From Paracoccus methylovorus (GTDB lineage: Bacteria; Pseudomonadota; Alphaproteobacteria; Rhodobacterales; Rhodobacteraceae): a stretch of DNA of 64,000 bases. Both the position numbers and the translations under genes were made by a program. This document shows positions 55,899 to 63,410 of the stretch, one piece after another. The stretch is taken from the NCBI RefSeq assembly GCF_016919705.1, contig NZ_CP070368.1, positions 620,001 to 684,000 on the forward strand. The letters are read 5' to 3'. The stretch's first letter is position 1. Every line of letters begins with the position of its first letter. Below the pieces are notes generated by a model. It worked only from the letters and a program-made list of their open reading frames with translations, had not been told where the DNA came from and searched no databases.

Positions 55899-56792
55899 AT
55901 GCCGGTGCATGAACTCGCGGCGTTGGGTGCGGCGGCCTGTTGGGCGATCACCGGCATCCTGTCGCAATCGGCGGCGCAGGCGCTGGGACCGTTCGGTTTC
56001 AACCGGCTGCGCCAGGCCATGGTCGCGGTCATGCTGGCGATGATCGTGATCGCCGCGGGGCGCTGGCACGGGATATCGGCCGAGGATCTTTGGCGCCTTT
56101 TGTTATCGGGCGTGGTCGGGATTTTTCTTGGCGACACCCTGCTTTATGTCGCGCTGATCCGACTGGGTCCAAGGCGCTCCGGCGCGCTTTTTGCGCTGAA
56201 TGCCCCCATGGCGGCGCTGATGGGCTGGTTGGCGCTGGGCGAGGAACTGTCGACGGCAGCCATACTGGGCGTGGCGCTTTCGACCGCGGGTGTCGCCATG
56301 GCGGTGCTGGGCCGGCCCGGACGCTCCGGCGGACATCGGTTCGAGGCGGTGCAAGGCTCGGTCTGGGTCGCCTCGGGCTTTGGTCTTATGGCGGCGGCGG
56401 GACAGGCGCTGGGATCACTGATCGCACGACCGGTGATGGCCACCGGCTTTGATCCCTATGTCGCGTCGCTGGTGCGGGTGGCCGTGGCGGTGGTATGCCT
56501 GATCCTGCTGATGGCGCTGCCGATCCGTGCGGTTCAGCCGTTGGGCCGGCCTAGTCCGCGCATACTGGTGCTGACCGCGCTCTCGGGCCTGATTGCCATG
56601 GTGACCGGCATGACGCTGCTGATGTTCGCGCTGCAGGGCGGCAAAGTCGGCATCGTCTCGACGCTTTCGGCGCTGTCTCCGGTCCTGATCCTGCCGGTGT
56701 TATGGGCGATGACCGGGGCGCGGCCCTCGGCCACCTCCTGGGCGGGGGCGGCAATCGCGGTTGCGGGCATGGCGCTGATCTTCCTGCGCTGA
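55899..56792 (+). CDS. EamA/DMT-family transporter
   Basis: A 297-residue ten-helix exporter with two EamA halves ([19 protein letters not shown] near the start, [28 protein letters not shown] in the second). The substrate is unknown; nucleotide-sugar, amino-acid or drug export are possible. GAAGGGAGGG precedes ATG at 55899. Confidence 0.88.
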   Translation: MPVHELAALGAAACWAITGILSQSAAQALGPFGFNRLRQAMVAVMLAMIVIAAGRWHGISAEDLWRLLLSGVVGIFLGDTLLYVALIRLGPRRSGALFALNAPMAALMGWLALGEELSTAAILGVALSTAGVAMAVLGRPGRSGGHRFEAVQGSVWVASGFGLMAAAGQALGSLIARPVMATGFDPYVASLVRVAVAVVCLILLMALPIRAVQPLGRPSPRILVLTALSGLIAMVTGMTLLMFALQGGKVGIVSTLSALSPVLILPVLWAMTGARPSATSWAGAAIAVAGMALIFLR

Positions 56793-56863
56793 CAGGTTTG
56801 TCATTTGCCGCCCGCATCCGGTCGCGCTTTTCTTGGCGCATTGCCGTAACCCCGGAGAAAGCC

Positions 56864-57217
56864 ATGCATCCCGCCATCTTTGCCCTTGCCACGCTATTCG
56901 CCCTGCCTGTCGCCGCTCAGGACCATGCGACGATGGATCATGCCGGCCACGGCGACAGCCCTTCGACCGCCGGCTACCAGCAGGCGATGGAGCGGATGCA
57001 TCAGGACATGGCGGTGGATTACAGCGGTGATGCCGATATCGATTTCATGCGCGGAATGATCCCGCATCATCAAGGCGCCATAGACATGGCCAAGGTCGCA
57101 CTGGAACATGGCAAGGACCCGGAGGTCCGCAAGCTGGCCGAAGAGGTCATCAAGGCTCAGGAGGCCGAGATCCACATGATGCAACAGTGGCTGCAGGACC
57201 ACGATCCGGCCGAATAA
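56864..57217 (+). CDS. DUF305 exported protein
   Basis: A 117-residue exported protein; signal peptide [19 protein letters not shown], then a His-rich segment ([12 protein letters not shown]) and the DUF305 core [23 protein letters not shown] with paired His/Met, which likely binds copper or silver. Often linked to copper resistance, but no such gene is nearby. Confidence 0.88.
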   Translation: MHPAIFALATLFALPVAAQDHATMDHAGHGDSPSTAGYQQAMERMHQDMAVDYSGDADIDFMRGMIPHHQGAIDMAKVALEHGKDPEVRKLAEEVIKAQEAEIHMMQQWLQDHDPAE

Positions 57218-57221
57218 ACCC

Positions 57222-57290
57222 TCGTTCTTGCGTGCACAAATATCCTGGGGGAGCCGTTCCAGCCCCCGTCGAGGGGGCTGGAACGGCGGG
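57222..57290. terminator. element copy plus 15-bp hairpin between DUF305 and dgt
   Basis: The inverted element copy (57222-57247, on the minus strand CAGGATATTTGTGCACGCAAG) leads to a perfect 15-pair stem, GCCGTTCCAGCCCCC at 57253-57267 with GGGGGCTGGAACGGC at 57273-57287, loop GTCGA. It is in a convergent gap, five bases after the DUF305 stop. Confidence 0.78.
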
Positions 57291-57307
57291 GGCAAAGCCC
57301 CCATGGC

Positions 57308-58444
57308 TCAGCCCAAAAGGCGCTGTGCCTCCTGAATGGCAAAGCGGTCGGTCATGCCGGCGACATAGTCCAGAACCACCCGGGCACGCCCGGTTTCGTC
57401 TCCGGCGGCCTCCGCAGCCCCGAACCAGGTTTCCGGCATTTTCGAAGGGTCTTCCAGAAACAGCGGAAACAAGCCGTTCAACATCTCGGTGACACGCTGG
57501 CGCTCGACCACGACCGAGGGTGCGCGATACATGCGTTGGAACAGGAACAGCTTGATCGCCTTGAGGTTCTGGTAGAGCGGTTTCGAAAAGCGAATGATCG
57601 GCCCTTCCATGTCGCGGATCTCTTGCGCGCTTTGCGGCTGCAGGCCGGCAAGGCGGTTCTGTGCCACGGCGATCACGTCCTCGACCATCACGCCGAACAC
57701 CCGTCGCAACGCTTCGTGCCGTCGCCGCATCGGCTCAAGGCCGGGATGCAGAGTATCCACCACCTCCAGGGCTTCACCGACCACGGGCAGTTGCGCCAGA
57801 TCCTCTTCGCTGAAAAGCCCTGCGCGCAGCCCGTCATGCAGGTCATGGTGATTATAGGCCACATCATCGGCCACGGCCGCGACCTGTGCCTCGGCGCTGG
57901 CATTGCTGTGAAGCTCCAGATCCCATTCCGCATTCACCTCGGCCAGCGCATAGGGCAGGGGTCCGGTGACCGGGCCGTTGTGCTTGGCAATGCCTTCCAG
58001 GCTCTCCCATGTCAGGTTCAGCCCGTCGAAATCGGCATAATGGCGCTCCAGTTTTGTCACGATGCGTAGCGCCTGCGCATTGTGATCGAACCCGCCATAG
58101 GGCGCCATCAAGGCGGCCAGCGCATCCTCGCCGGTATGGCCAAACGGCGGATGCCCCAGATCATGCGCCAGCGCCACCGTCTCGGCCAGGTCGGTGTTCA
58201 ACCCCAACGCGCCAGCGATGGTGCGGGCGACCTGCGCCACTTCGATCGTATGGGTCAGGCGGGTGCGGTAATAATCGCCCTCATGCTCGACAAAGACCTG
58301 GGTCTTGTGCTTGAGCCGGCGAAAGGCGCTGGAATGGATGATCCGGTCGCGGTCCCGCTGCCACGGGCTGCGAAAGGTGGACATGCGCTCGGGCCAGCGG
58401 CGGCCGCGGCTTTCTTCGGGCTGGCAGGCATAGGGTGCCGTCAT
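57308..58444 (-). CDS. dgt: deoxyguanosinetriphosphate triphosphohydrolase-like (HD domain)
   Basis: A 378-residue HD-domain dNTPase-like protein that hydrolyses dNTPs to nucleosides and triphosphate. Metal-binding residues are H65 (RLTHT), H94/D95 (ALAHDLGHPPFGHTGEDAL) and a downstream Asp. FRSPWQRDRDRIIHSSAFRRLKHKTQVF is the family start. ATG at 58444 has AGGACAAG before it. It is convergent with DUF305 and divergent from iscA. Confidence 0.93.
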   Translation of the reverse strand: MTAPYACQPEESRGRRWPERMSTFRSPWQRDRDRIIHSSAFRRLKHKTQVFVEHEGDYYRTRLTHTIEVAQVARTIAGALGLNTDLAETVALAHDLGHPPFGHTGEDALAALMAPYGGFDHNAQALRIVTKLERHYADFDGLNLTWESLEGIAKHNGPVTGPLPYALAEVNAEWDLELHSNASAEAQVAAVADDVAYNHHDLHDGLRAGLFSEEDLAQLPVVGEALEVVDTLHPGLEPMRRRHEALRRVFGVMVEDVIAVAQNRLAGLQPQSAQEIRDMEGPIIRFSKPLYQNLKAIKLFLFQRMYRAPSVVVERQRVTEMLNGLFPLFLEDPSKMPETWFGAAEAAGDETGRARVVLDYVAGMTDRFAIQEAQRLLG

Positions 58445-58519
58445 CTTGTCCTGCGTTCCTTGCGGGTTTGTCGGGTGAACCCTATATTCCAGACCGGATG
58501 ACGGAAACGGGAACGCGCC

Positions 58520-58855
58520 ATGAACACAGGTCTGAACCTGCCCCCTAGGGTGACCGAACGCGCCTTTGCGCGCCTGGCCGAGATCAACGGCGCAGGCCCT
58601 GCACGCCCGCTGCGCATCGCGGTCGCCGGCGGCGGTTGTTCGGGGTTCCAATATGATATCCGATTGGACGACGCGGCCGAGGACGATCTGGTACTCAGCG
58701 CAGACGGCCAAAGCGTCGTGGTCGATCCGGTCTCGCTGCCTTTTCTTGCCGGTGCCACTATCGACTTCGCCGACGAATTGATCGGCGCGCGCTTCACCAT
58801 CGAAAACCCCAATGCCAGCTCGTCCTGCGGCTGCGGCACGTCCTTTTCCATCTGA
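58520..58855 (+). CDS. erpA: A-type iron-sulfur carrier (ErpA/IscA family)
   Basis: A 111-residue A-type carrier with the invariant cysteines C40 (GGGCSG), C103 and C105 (SSCGCG). It delivers Fe-S clusters to apo-proteins. Gene symbol follows alphaproteobacterial usage for a stand-alone copy. Its stop lies within an 18-base tandem duplication. Confidence 0.92.
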   Translation: MNTGLNLPPRVTERAFARLAEINGAGPARPLRIAVAGGGCSGFQYDIRLDDAAEDDLVLSADGQSVVVDPVSLPFLAGATIDFADELIGARFTIENPNASSSCGCGTSFSI

Positions 58856-58878
58856 TCTGGCTTTTCGATCTGATCTGG
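58843..58878 (+). repeat. 18-base tandem duplication at the erpA stop
   Basis: CTTTTCCATCTGATCTGG (58843-58860) is repeated as CTTTTCGATCTGATCTGG (58861-58878), one base different. Both copies contain TGA in the erpA frame, so the second is a backup stop. Confidence 0.75.
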
Positions 58879-58911
58879 CCTCGGCGCACCGGGCCGGCTA
58901 GTGTCGCGCAT

Positions 58912-59697
58912 ATGAAGCTCGCGACATTCAACATCAACGGCATCCGCGCCCGGATCGAAACCCTCACCAACTGGCTTGCGGAAGCGCAGCCCGACGTCGT
59001 GGTCCTGCAAGAGATCAAGGCCCAGGATCAGGGCTTTCCTTTCGATCCGATTGCGGATCTGGGCTACAATATCGAAACCCACGGGCAAAAGGGTTTCAAC
59101 GGCGTCGCCATCCTGTCGCGCTACCCGCTTGAGGATGTCACCCGCGGCCTGCCGGGCGATGAGACGGACGAACAGGCCCGCTATATCGAGGCGACGGTCG
59201 TCAGCCACCGCGCGGTGCGCATCGCCGGCCTCTATCTGCCGAACGGCAACCCGCAGCCGGGACCGAAGTTCGACTACAAACTGGCGTGGATGGAGCGGCT
59301 GCACCAGCATGCCAAATCACTGCTTGCCAGCGAAATGCCGGTGGCGATGATGGGTGATTATAACGTCATTCCCGAACCCCGCGATGCGGCATTTCCTGAA
59401 AAATGGCTGGACGATGCCCTGTTCCAGCCGCAAAGTCGCGCCGCGTTGCGCCGCATCGTCTTCGACGGTTGGATGGATGCGGTGCGCCTGCGGCACCCGG
59501 GCAGTACGCGCGGCCCGTTTACCTTTTGGGACTATCAGGCGGGGGCTTGGCAAAGGGACAACGGCATTCGCATCGATCATGTCCTGCTGTCGCCGCAAGC
59601 TGCCGATCTGCTGATCGACGTGGGCATTGACCGTGATGAGCGCGCCAAGGACAAACCCAGCGATCACGTCCCGGTCTGGATCGACCTGGACGCCTGA
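58912..59697 (+). CDS. xthA: exodeoxyribonuclease III
   Basis: A 261-residue AP endonuclease/3'-exonuclease for base-excision repair, with ATFNINGIRAR, VVLQEIKAQD (catalytic Glu), GDYNVIPEPRD and SDHVPVW (catalytic Asp/His). It directly follows erpA but starts with its own gap. Confidence 0.95.
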   Translation: MKLATFNINGIRARIETLTNWLAEAQPDVVVLQEIKAQDQGFPFDPIADLGYNIETHGQKGFNGVAILSRYPLEDVTRGLPGDETDEQARYIEATVVSHRAVRIAGLYLPNGNPQPGPKFDYKLAWMERLHQHAKSLLASEMPVAMMGDYNVIPEPRDAAFPEKWLDDALFQPQSRAALRRIVFDGWMDAVRLRHPGSTRGPFTFWDYQAGAWQRDNGIRIDHVLLSPQAADLLIDVGIDRDERAKDKPSDHVPVWIDLDA

Positions 59698-59701
59698 TCT
59701 G

Positions 59702-59725
59702 CTTCTCTGTTGAAAAAATACCCCG
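59702..59725 (-). repeat. dispersed element, inverted copy between xthA and the CsbD-like gene
   Basis: On the minus strand it reads GGGGTATTTTTTCAACAGAG followed by AAG, matching the family with two changes. It is five bases beyond the xthA stop, in a convergent gap. Confidence 0.6.
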
Positions 59726-59810
59726 GCGAGCACCTTGCAGGCCCCATTGAGGGCCGGCATAGCGGGGAAGGGGCAAGAGCCCTTGTTAAACGCGCTTCGC
59801 AGCCGTGTCC

Positions 59811-60149
59811 TCAGTCGCCGTCGTCGGGCACCTCGTCGTCATCGCCGAAACGGGCGTCGTCGTCATATTCGTCCTCGCCTTCGCCCACATATTTCGCGGA
59901 CAGCGCGATCGAATGGTTGTCATGGATCGGGTCCATGACGATGTCCGAGGGGATCTCACCCGCCAGCCATTCGCGGATCTCATCCTTGGCTTCGCTGACA
60001 TCCTGCCCGGTGACCTCGGCGATATAGGCGATGAAGGCGCGCTGGTCGCCGTCGATTTCCTCGAGCTCGCTATCGTCTGCCTCGGGCCATTTCTCGACAA
60101 TGGCCTCGAAGAAGGCGGGCCAGTTATCGCGCACGTGAACCCATTTCAT
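59811..60149 (-). CDS. CsbD-like small protein with acidic tail
   Basis: A 112-residue protein whose first half (MKWVHVRDNWPAFFEAIVEKWP, then DGDQRAFIAYIAEVTGQDVSEAKDEIREW) resembles the CsbD pattern of Trp/Asn and Gly/Glu positions. A long acidic, Asp/Glu tail follows (GEGEDEYDDDARFGDDDE). Function is not known; CsbD-type proteins are stress-linked. The ribosome-binding site GGAGGAGGT lies within the last codons of the entericidin gene, and the two overlap by four bases. Confidence 0.75.
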   Translation of the reverse strand: MKWVHVRDNWPAFFEAIVEKWPEADDSELEEIDGDQRAFIAYIAEVTGQDVSEAKDEIREWLAGEIPSDIVMDPIHDNHSIALSAKYVGEGEDEYDDDARFGDDDEVPDDGD

Positions 60150-60283
60150 CGGTAACCTCCTCCGCCAAGTCCGCCCTGAACCATGCGCGAGGCACCAGAG
60201 ATGTCCTCGCCCACGCCGGCAACCGTGTTGCACGCAGTAAGTGCAAGGACGGCCAGGACGGCTGCGATCCGACTGAATTTCAT
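60146..60283 (-). CDS. entericidin-like lipoprotein in the solute-binding protein operon
   Basis: A 45-residue lipoprotein MKFSRIAAVLAVLALTACNT followed by VAGVGEDISGASRMVQGG. Lipobox LTAC gives Cys18, and NTVAGVGEDISGAS is the entericidin core. GGAGGAAAG before ATG 60283 is strong. It overlaps the stop of the solute-binding protein and the start of the CsbD-like gene by four bases each. It is too short for the usual length limit and was found by reading. Confidence 0.85.
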   Translation of the reverse strand: MKFSRIAAVLAVLALTACNTVAGVGEDISGASRMVQGGLGGGGYR

Positions 60284-62136
60284 TTTCTTTCCTCCTGCCA
60301 CCAGGTTTCTGGCATAAAGCCGGGCCAGTCACCGTAAAGCGGCGTGTTTTCAGGATAATCCAGGTCGGCGCGATGGGCCAAGCGGGAAATCCGTGAATAA
60401 CTGACCGGGATGACATAGCGTCCGGCGGTTAATATCCGATCAAGGGCTTTGACCGCTGCGACAAAATCCTCATGCGTATGGGCGTGCCCCATCTCGGCGA
60501 TCATGGCCTCGACCGCGGGCGAATCGATCCCCATCCAATTCTTGCTGCCCGGCGTGGCCACGCCTTCGCGTCCCCAATAAAGCCTCTGTTCGTTGCCGGG
60601 CGACAGCGACAGCCCGCGTTCATACCACGTCATGTCGAACTGATAGTTGTTCGTTCGCTCGACATATTGCGCTGCGTCCAGCAGCGTGACGCGCGGCTGG
60701 ATACCCAGGTTGCGCAGGGATTGCACGAAGATATCGACGATCTGCCGGGTCTCGGCGCTGCTGCGCATGGCGCTGCCGGACTGGTTCAGCAGGATCTCGA
60801 AGCTGAAGGGATGGCCTTGCGCATTGCGCAACTCGCCGTCCTGTACGGTCCAGCCCGCCTGGCGCAGCAGTTCCAGCGCGGCGCGGATGCCCTTGCGGTC
60901 GATGGCGCGTTCCCCCCCTTCGGGCAGGGCATAGCCCTCGAGGGTGCCCGGCGGCAGGTCGTCCGCGAAGGGTGCAAGCAATTCGGCCTCGCGTCCGGTG
61001 GCGGGCTGGGGCTGCATGGCCAGTTCGGAATTGGCGAAATAGCTGGTGATGCGCGGGTCCTTGCCGCCGCTCAGCGTCATGTTGATGAAGCGATAGTTGA
61101 AGGCCTCGATCAGCGCCTGCCGCACCCGCCAGTCGGCGAACAGCGGGTTGCGGGTGTTCATCACCAGCCCCATGATGCCTGAGGGACGGCCATGGAGGAT
61201 TTCGGATTTCACCATCCTGCCTTCGCGGATGGCCGGGAAGTCGAAGTTGCGTTCCCAGCGGGCGGCGACCAGTTCGCGCCAGACGTCGATCTCGCCGGCC
61301 TTGAAAGCCTCGAACATGGCCGAGGCGTCGCCGAAATAGTCATAGCGGATCACATCGAAATTATGCATGCCCTGCGTCACGGCCAGATTGCGACCCCAAT
61401 AGTCGGGGTTGCGGCGAAAAGTAATCGCGCGCCCCGGATCGACCTTTTCGATGACATAGGGGCCAGACCCGATCGGGACCATCAGACTGGACTGGCTGAA
61501 ATCGCGGCCTTCCCATTTCGCCTTCTTCAGGATCGGCCGCATTCCCATCAGCATCGACAGTTCGCGGTCGGAGGAATTAAAGGTAAAGCGGACCGTGCGC
61601 GGGCCGGTCTGCTCCATCTTTTCGACCTTGGCCCAGACGGCGGTATAGCGCGGATGCCCCTTGGTCCCCAGAACCTCATAGGACCACATCACGTCCTGCA
61701 CCGTCACCGGCGTGCCGTCCGAGAATCGTGCCTCGGGGCGCAAGGTGAACTCGACCCATGTGCGGTCTGCATCGGTTTCGACACTTTCGGCCAGAAGCCC
61801 GTAAAGCGTAAAGGGTTCATCGATCGAGCGGGTCATCAACGACTCGGTCAGCAATCCGGGCTGGGTAAAGATCGGCCAGACCGGGTTGCCCATCAGAATC
61901 CAAGGGTTGAGCGAATCGAACGTGCCCGTCTCGGCCAGACGAATCGTGCCACCTTTCGGGGCGTCGGGATTGGCGTAAGGCAAGTGGGTAAAGTCGGGCG
62001 ACAGCGCAGGTTCTCCATACATTGCAATGGCATGCATGGGTTCGGCAGGGCTTGCCAGCGGCATGGATGCAACACACAAACACAGCGCGATTCGCCGCCA
62101 GATCGCGGATTCGTTAGTAAATTTGAAGAATCGCAT
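60280..62136 (-). CDS. extracellular solute-binding protein (YejA-like, SBP family 5)
   Basis: A 618-residue periplasmic oligopeptide-type binding protein with a signal peptide (MRFFKFTNESAIWRRIALCL, cleavage near SPAEP). Family 5 features include YANPDAPKGGTIRLAETGTFDSLNPW and RPEARFSDGTPVTVQDV. YejA-like proteins bind peptides, microcin C or murein fragments. The partner permeases yejB/E and ATPase yejF are absent, so it is an orphan here. ATG at 62136 keeps a complete signal peptide. Confidence 0.9.
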   Translation of the reverse strand: MRFFKFTNESAIWRRIALCLCVASMPLASPAEPMHAIAMYGEPALSPDFTHLPYANPDAPKGGTIRLAETGTFDSLNPWILMGNPVWPIFTQPGLLTESLMTRSIDEPFTLYGLLAESVETDADRTWVEFTLRPEARFSDGTPVTVQDVMWSYEVLGTKGHPRYTAVWAKVEKMEQTGPRTVRFTFNSSDRELSMLMGMRPILKKAKWEGRDFSQSSLMVPIGSGPYVIEKVDPGRAITFRRNPDYWGRNLAVTQGMHNFDVIRYDYFGDASAMFEAFKAGEIDVWRELVAARWERNFDFPAIREGRMVKSEILHGRPSGIMGLVMNTRNPLFADWRVRQALIEAFNYRFINMTLSGGKDPRITSYFANSELAMQPQPATGREAELLAPFADDLPPGTLEGYALPEGGERAIDRKGIRAALELLRQAGWTVQDGELRNAQGHPFSFEILLNQSGSAMRSSAETRQIVDIFVQSLRNLGIQPRVTLLDAAQYVERTNNYQFDMTWYERGLSLSPGNEQRLYWGREGVATPGSKNWMGIDSPAVEAMIAEMGHAHTHEDFVAAVKALDRILTAGRYVIPVSYSRISRLAHRADLDYPENTPLYGDWPGFMPETWWQEERK

Positions 62137-62218
62137 GCTCGATTGCCCTGATTTCCGGGTCGTTGGTTTTGCCCGGGTCCAGATTAACCGCCCGTTCACC
62201 ATGAAGCAAACTTACGCC

Positions 62219-62327
62219 TTGGACTCAGGGGGCGAAAAGCGTATAGATAAGGCACTGCTCGATAGGTTTCTTGCCTGTATGAAACCTGCCTCATGACTTG
62301 CGCCCGCCTTGTGCGGGCGCTTTTTTT
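62219..62327 (+). ncRNA. candidate small RNA or leader ending in a strong terminator
   Basis: TTGGAC at 62219-62224, a 17-base spacer and TATAGA at 62242-62247 form a near-consensus promoter. The transcript (~75 bases from about 62254) would hold a hairpin AGGTTTC/GAAACCT (62264-62270 with 62281-62287, ten-base loop), then a perfect eight-pair terminator GCGCCCGC/GCGGGCGC (62300-62320) with seven T. A 31-codon frame overlaps it, but its codon use is unlike local genes. It lies divergent from the YejA-like gene and 174 bases before bdhA. Confidence 0.6.
62300..62327 (+). terminator. Rho-independent terminator upstream of bdhA
   Basis: GCGCCCGC at 62300-62307 pairs with GCGGGCGC at 62313-62320 around CTTGT; TTTTTTT follows at 62321-62327. 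It is oriented to stop transcripts running toward bdhA. Confidence 0.9.
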
Positions 62328-62427
62328 ATGGGTTTTTCGTGCCGTTTCCGGGCTATTGGTCGGGTTGCAGAGCTCTGCATCCGATCACGCGGATGTCATC
62401 CGTTGGGGCCGTGGAAGTGCTGTCGGC

Positions 62428-62455
62428 CCCGCCCTTGTGCGGGTGTTGCTTTTTG
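62428..62455 (+). promoter_or_regulatory. second, weaker hairpin resembling the terminator
   Basis: CCCGC at 62428-62432 pairs with GCGGG at 62439-62443 around CCTTGT, followed by TGTTGCTTTTTG. It looks like a decayed or partial copy of the terminator at 62300 and precedes bdhA by about 46 bases. Confidence 0.45.
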
Positions 62456-62500
62456 CCCATGCTGCCGGCGAAGCAACAACGAGGGCGGCAGGAGACGGCG

Positions 62501-63283
62501 ATGTTCGAGAAATTCCTTGGCGGTAAGACGGCGGTGGTGACGGGCTCCAACTCGGGAATCGGGCTTGGGATCGCGCATGAACTGGCGCGGGCAGGGGCCG
62601 ATATCGTGCTCAACAGTTTTACCGACGCGCCCGAGGATCACGCGCTGGCGGAAAGCATGGCGCGCCAACACGGCGTCAACGTCCGCTATATTCAGGCCGA
62701 TATGTCAAAAGGTTCCGATTGCCGCGCCCTGATTGAACAGGCCGGCGCGTGCGATATTCTGGTGAACAACGCCGGTATCCAGCATGTCGCGCCGATCCCG
62801 GATTTTCCGGTCGAGAAATGGGACGCGATCATCGCCATCAACCTGACCTCGGCCTTTCATACCACGGCGGTGGCGCTGCCGATGATGCGCAAGTCGGGCT
62901 GGGGCCGGGTGATCAACATCGCCTCGGCGCACGGGCTGACGGCCAGCGAATACAAGTCCGCCTATGTCGCGGCCAAGCATGGCATCGTCGGGCTGACCAA
63001 GGTGACGGCGCTGGAAACCGCGAAAGAGCCGATCACCTGCAACGCGATCTGTCCCGGCTATGTTCTGACGCCGATCGTGGAAAAGCAGATCCCCGACCAG
63101 ATGAAGACCCATGGCATGAACCGCGAGGACGTCATCGCCAAGGTCATGCTGCAACGTCAGCCCTCGGGCCAGTTCGCGACGGTGGAGCAGATGGGCGGCA
63201 CGGCGGTCTTTTTATGCTCGCCGGCTGCGGATCAGATCACCGGCACGACGATTTCCGTGGATGGCGGCTGGACCGCATTGTGA
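62501..63283 (+). CDS. bdhA: 3-hydroxybutyrate dehydrogenase
   Basis: A 260-residue SDR enzyme oxidising (R)-3-hydroxybutyrate to acetoacetate with NAD, feeding storage polymer and ketone metabolism. The Rossmann motif TGSNSGIG is at residues 14-21; the catalytic set is Ser142, Tyr155 and Lys159. VNNAGIQHVAPIPDFPVEKW and the C-terminal VDGGWTAL are typical of BdhA. CAGGAGACGG precedes ATG at 62501. Confidence 0.95.
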   Translation: MFEKFLGGKTAVVTGSNSGIGLGIAHELARAGADIVLNSFTDAPEDHALAESMARQHGVNVRYIQADMSKGSDCRALIEQAGACDILVNNAGIQHVAPIPDFPVEKWDAIIAINLTSAFHTTAVALPMMRKSGWGRVINIASAHGLTASEYKSAYVAAKHGIVGLTKVTALETAKEPITCNAICPGYVLTPIVEKQIPDQMKTHGMNREDVIAKVMLQRQPSGQFATVEQMGGTAVFLCSPAADQITGTTISVDGGWTAL

Positions 63284-63291
63284 GACAGCAG

Positions 63292-63329
63292 ATGGAAAGG
63301 CCGGGCCAACAGGGTTCCGACCTTTCCAT
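63292..63329. terminator. inverted repeat between bdhA and thyX
   Basis: ATGGAAAGG at 63292-63300 pairs with CCTTTCCAT at 63321-63329 around a 20-base loop, eight bases after the bdhA stop in a convergent gap. It probably acts as a weak bidirectional stop. Confidence 0.5.
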
Positions 63330-63410
63330 GAATGGTTTGGCGCCGGCCTGTTCGAGCAGTTCGGTGCACCGGCCGGGTTTGCGGCCGATACGCGATCCCC
63401 AAGGCCGCAG

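Noticed and set aside
62201..62296. A 31-codon plus-strand frame ending just before the bdhA-side terminator
   Set aside because: No ribosome-binding site, and third-position composition is unlike the neighbouring genes; non-coding RNA is the better reading.
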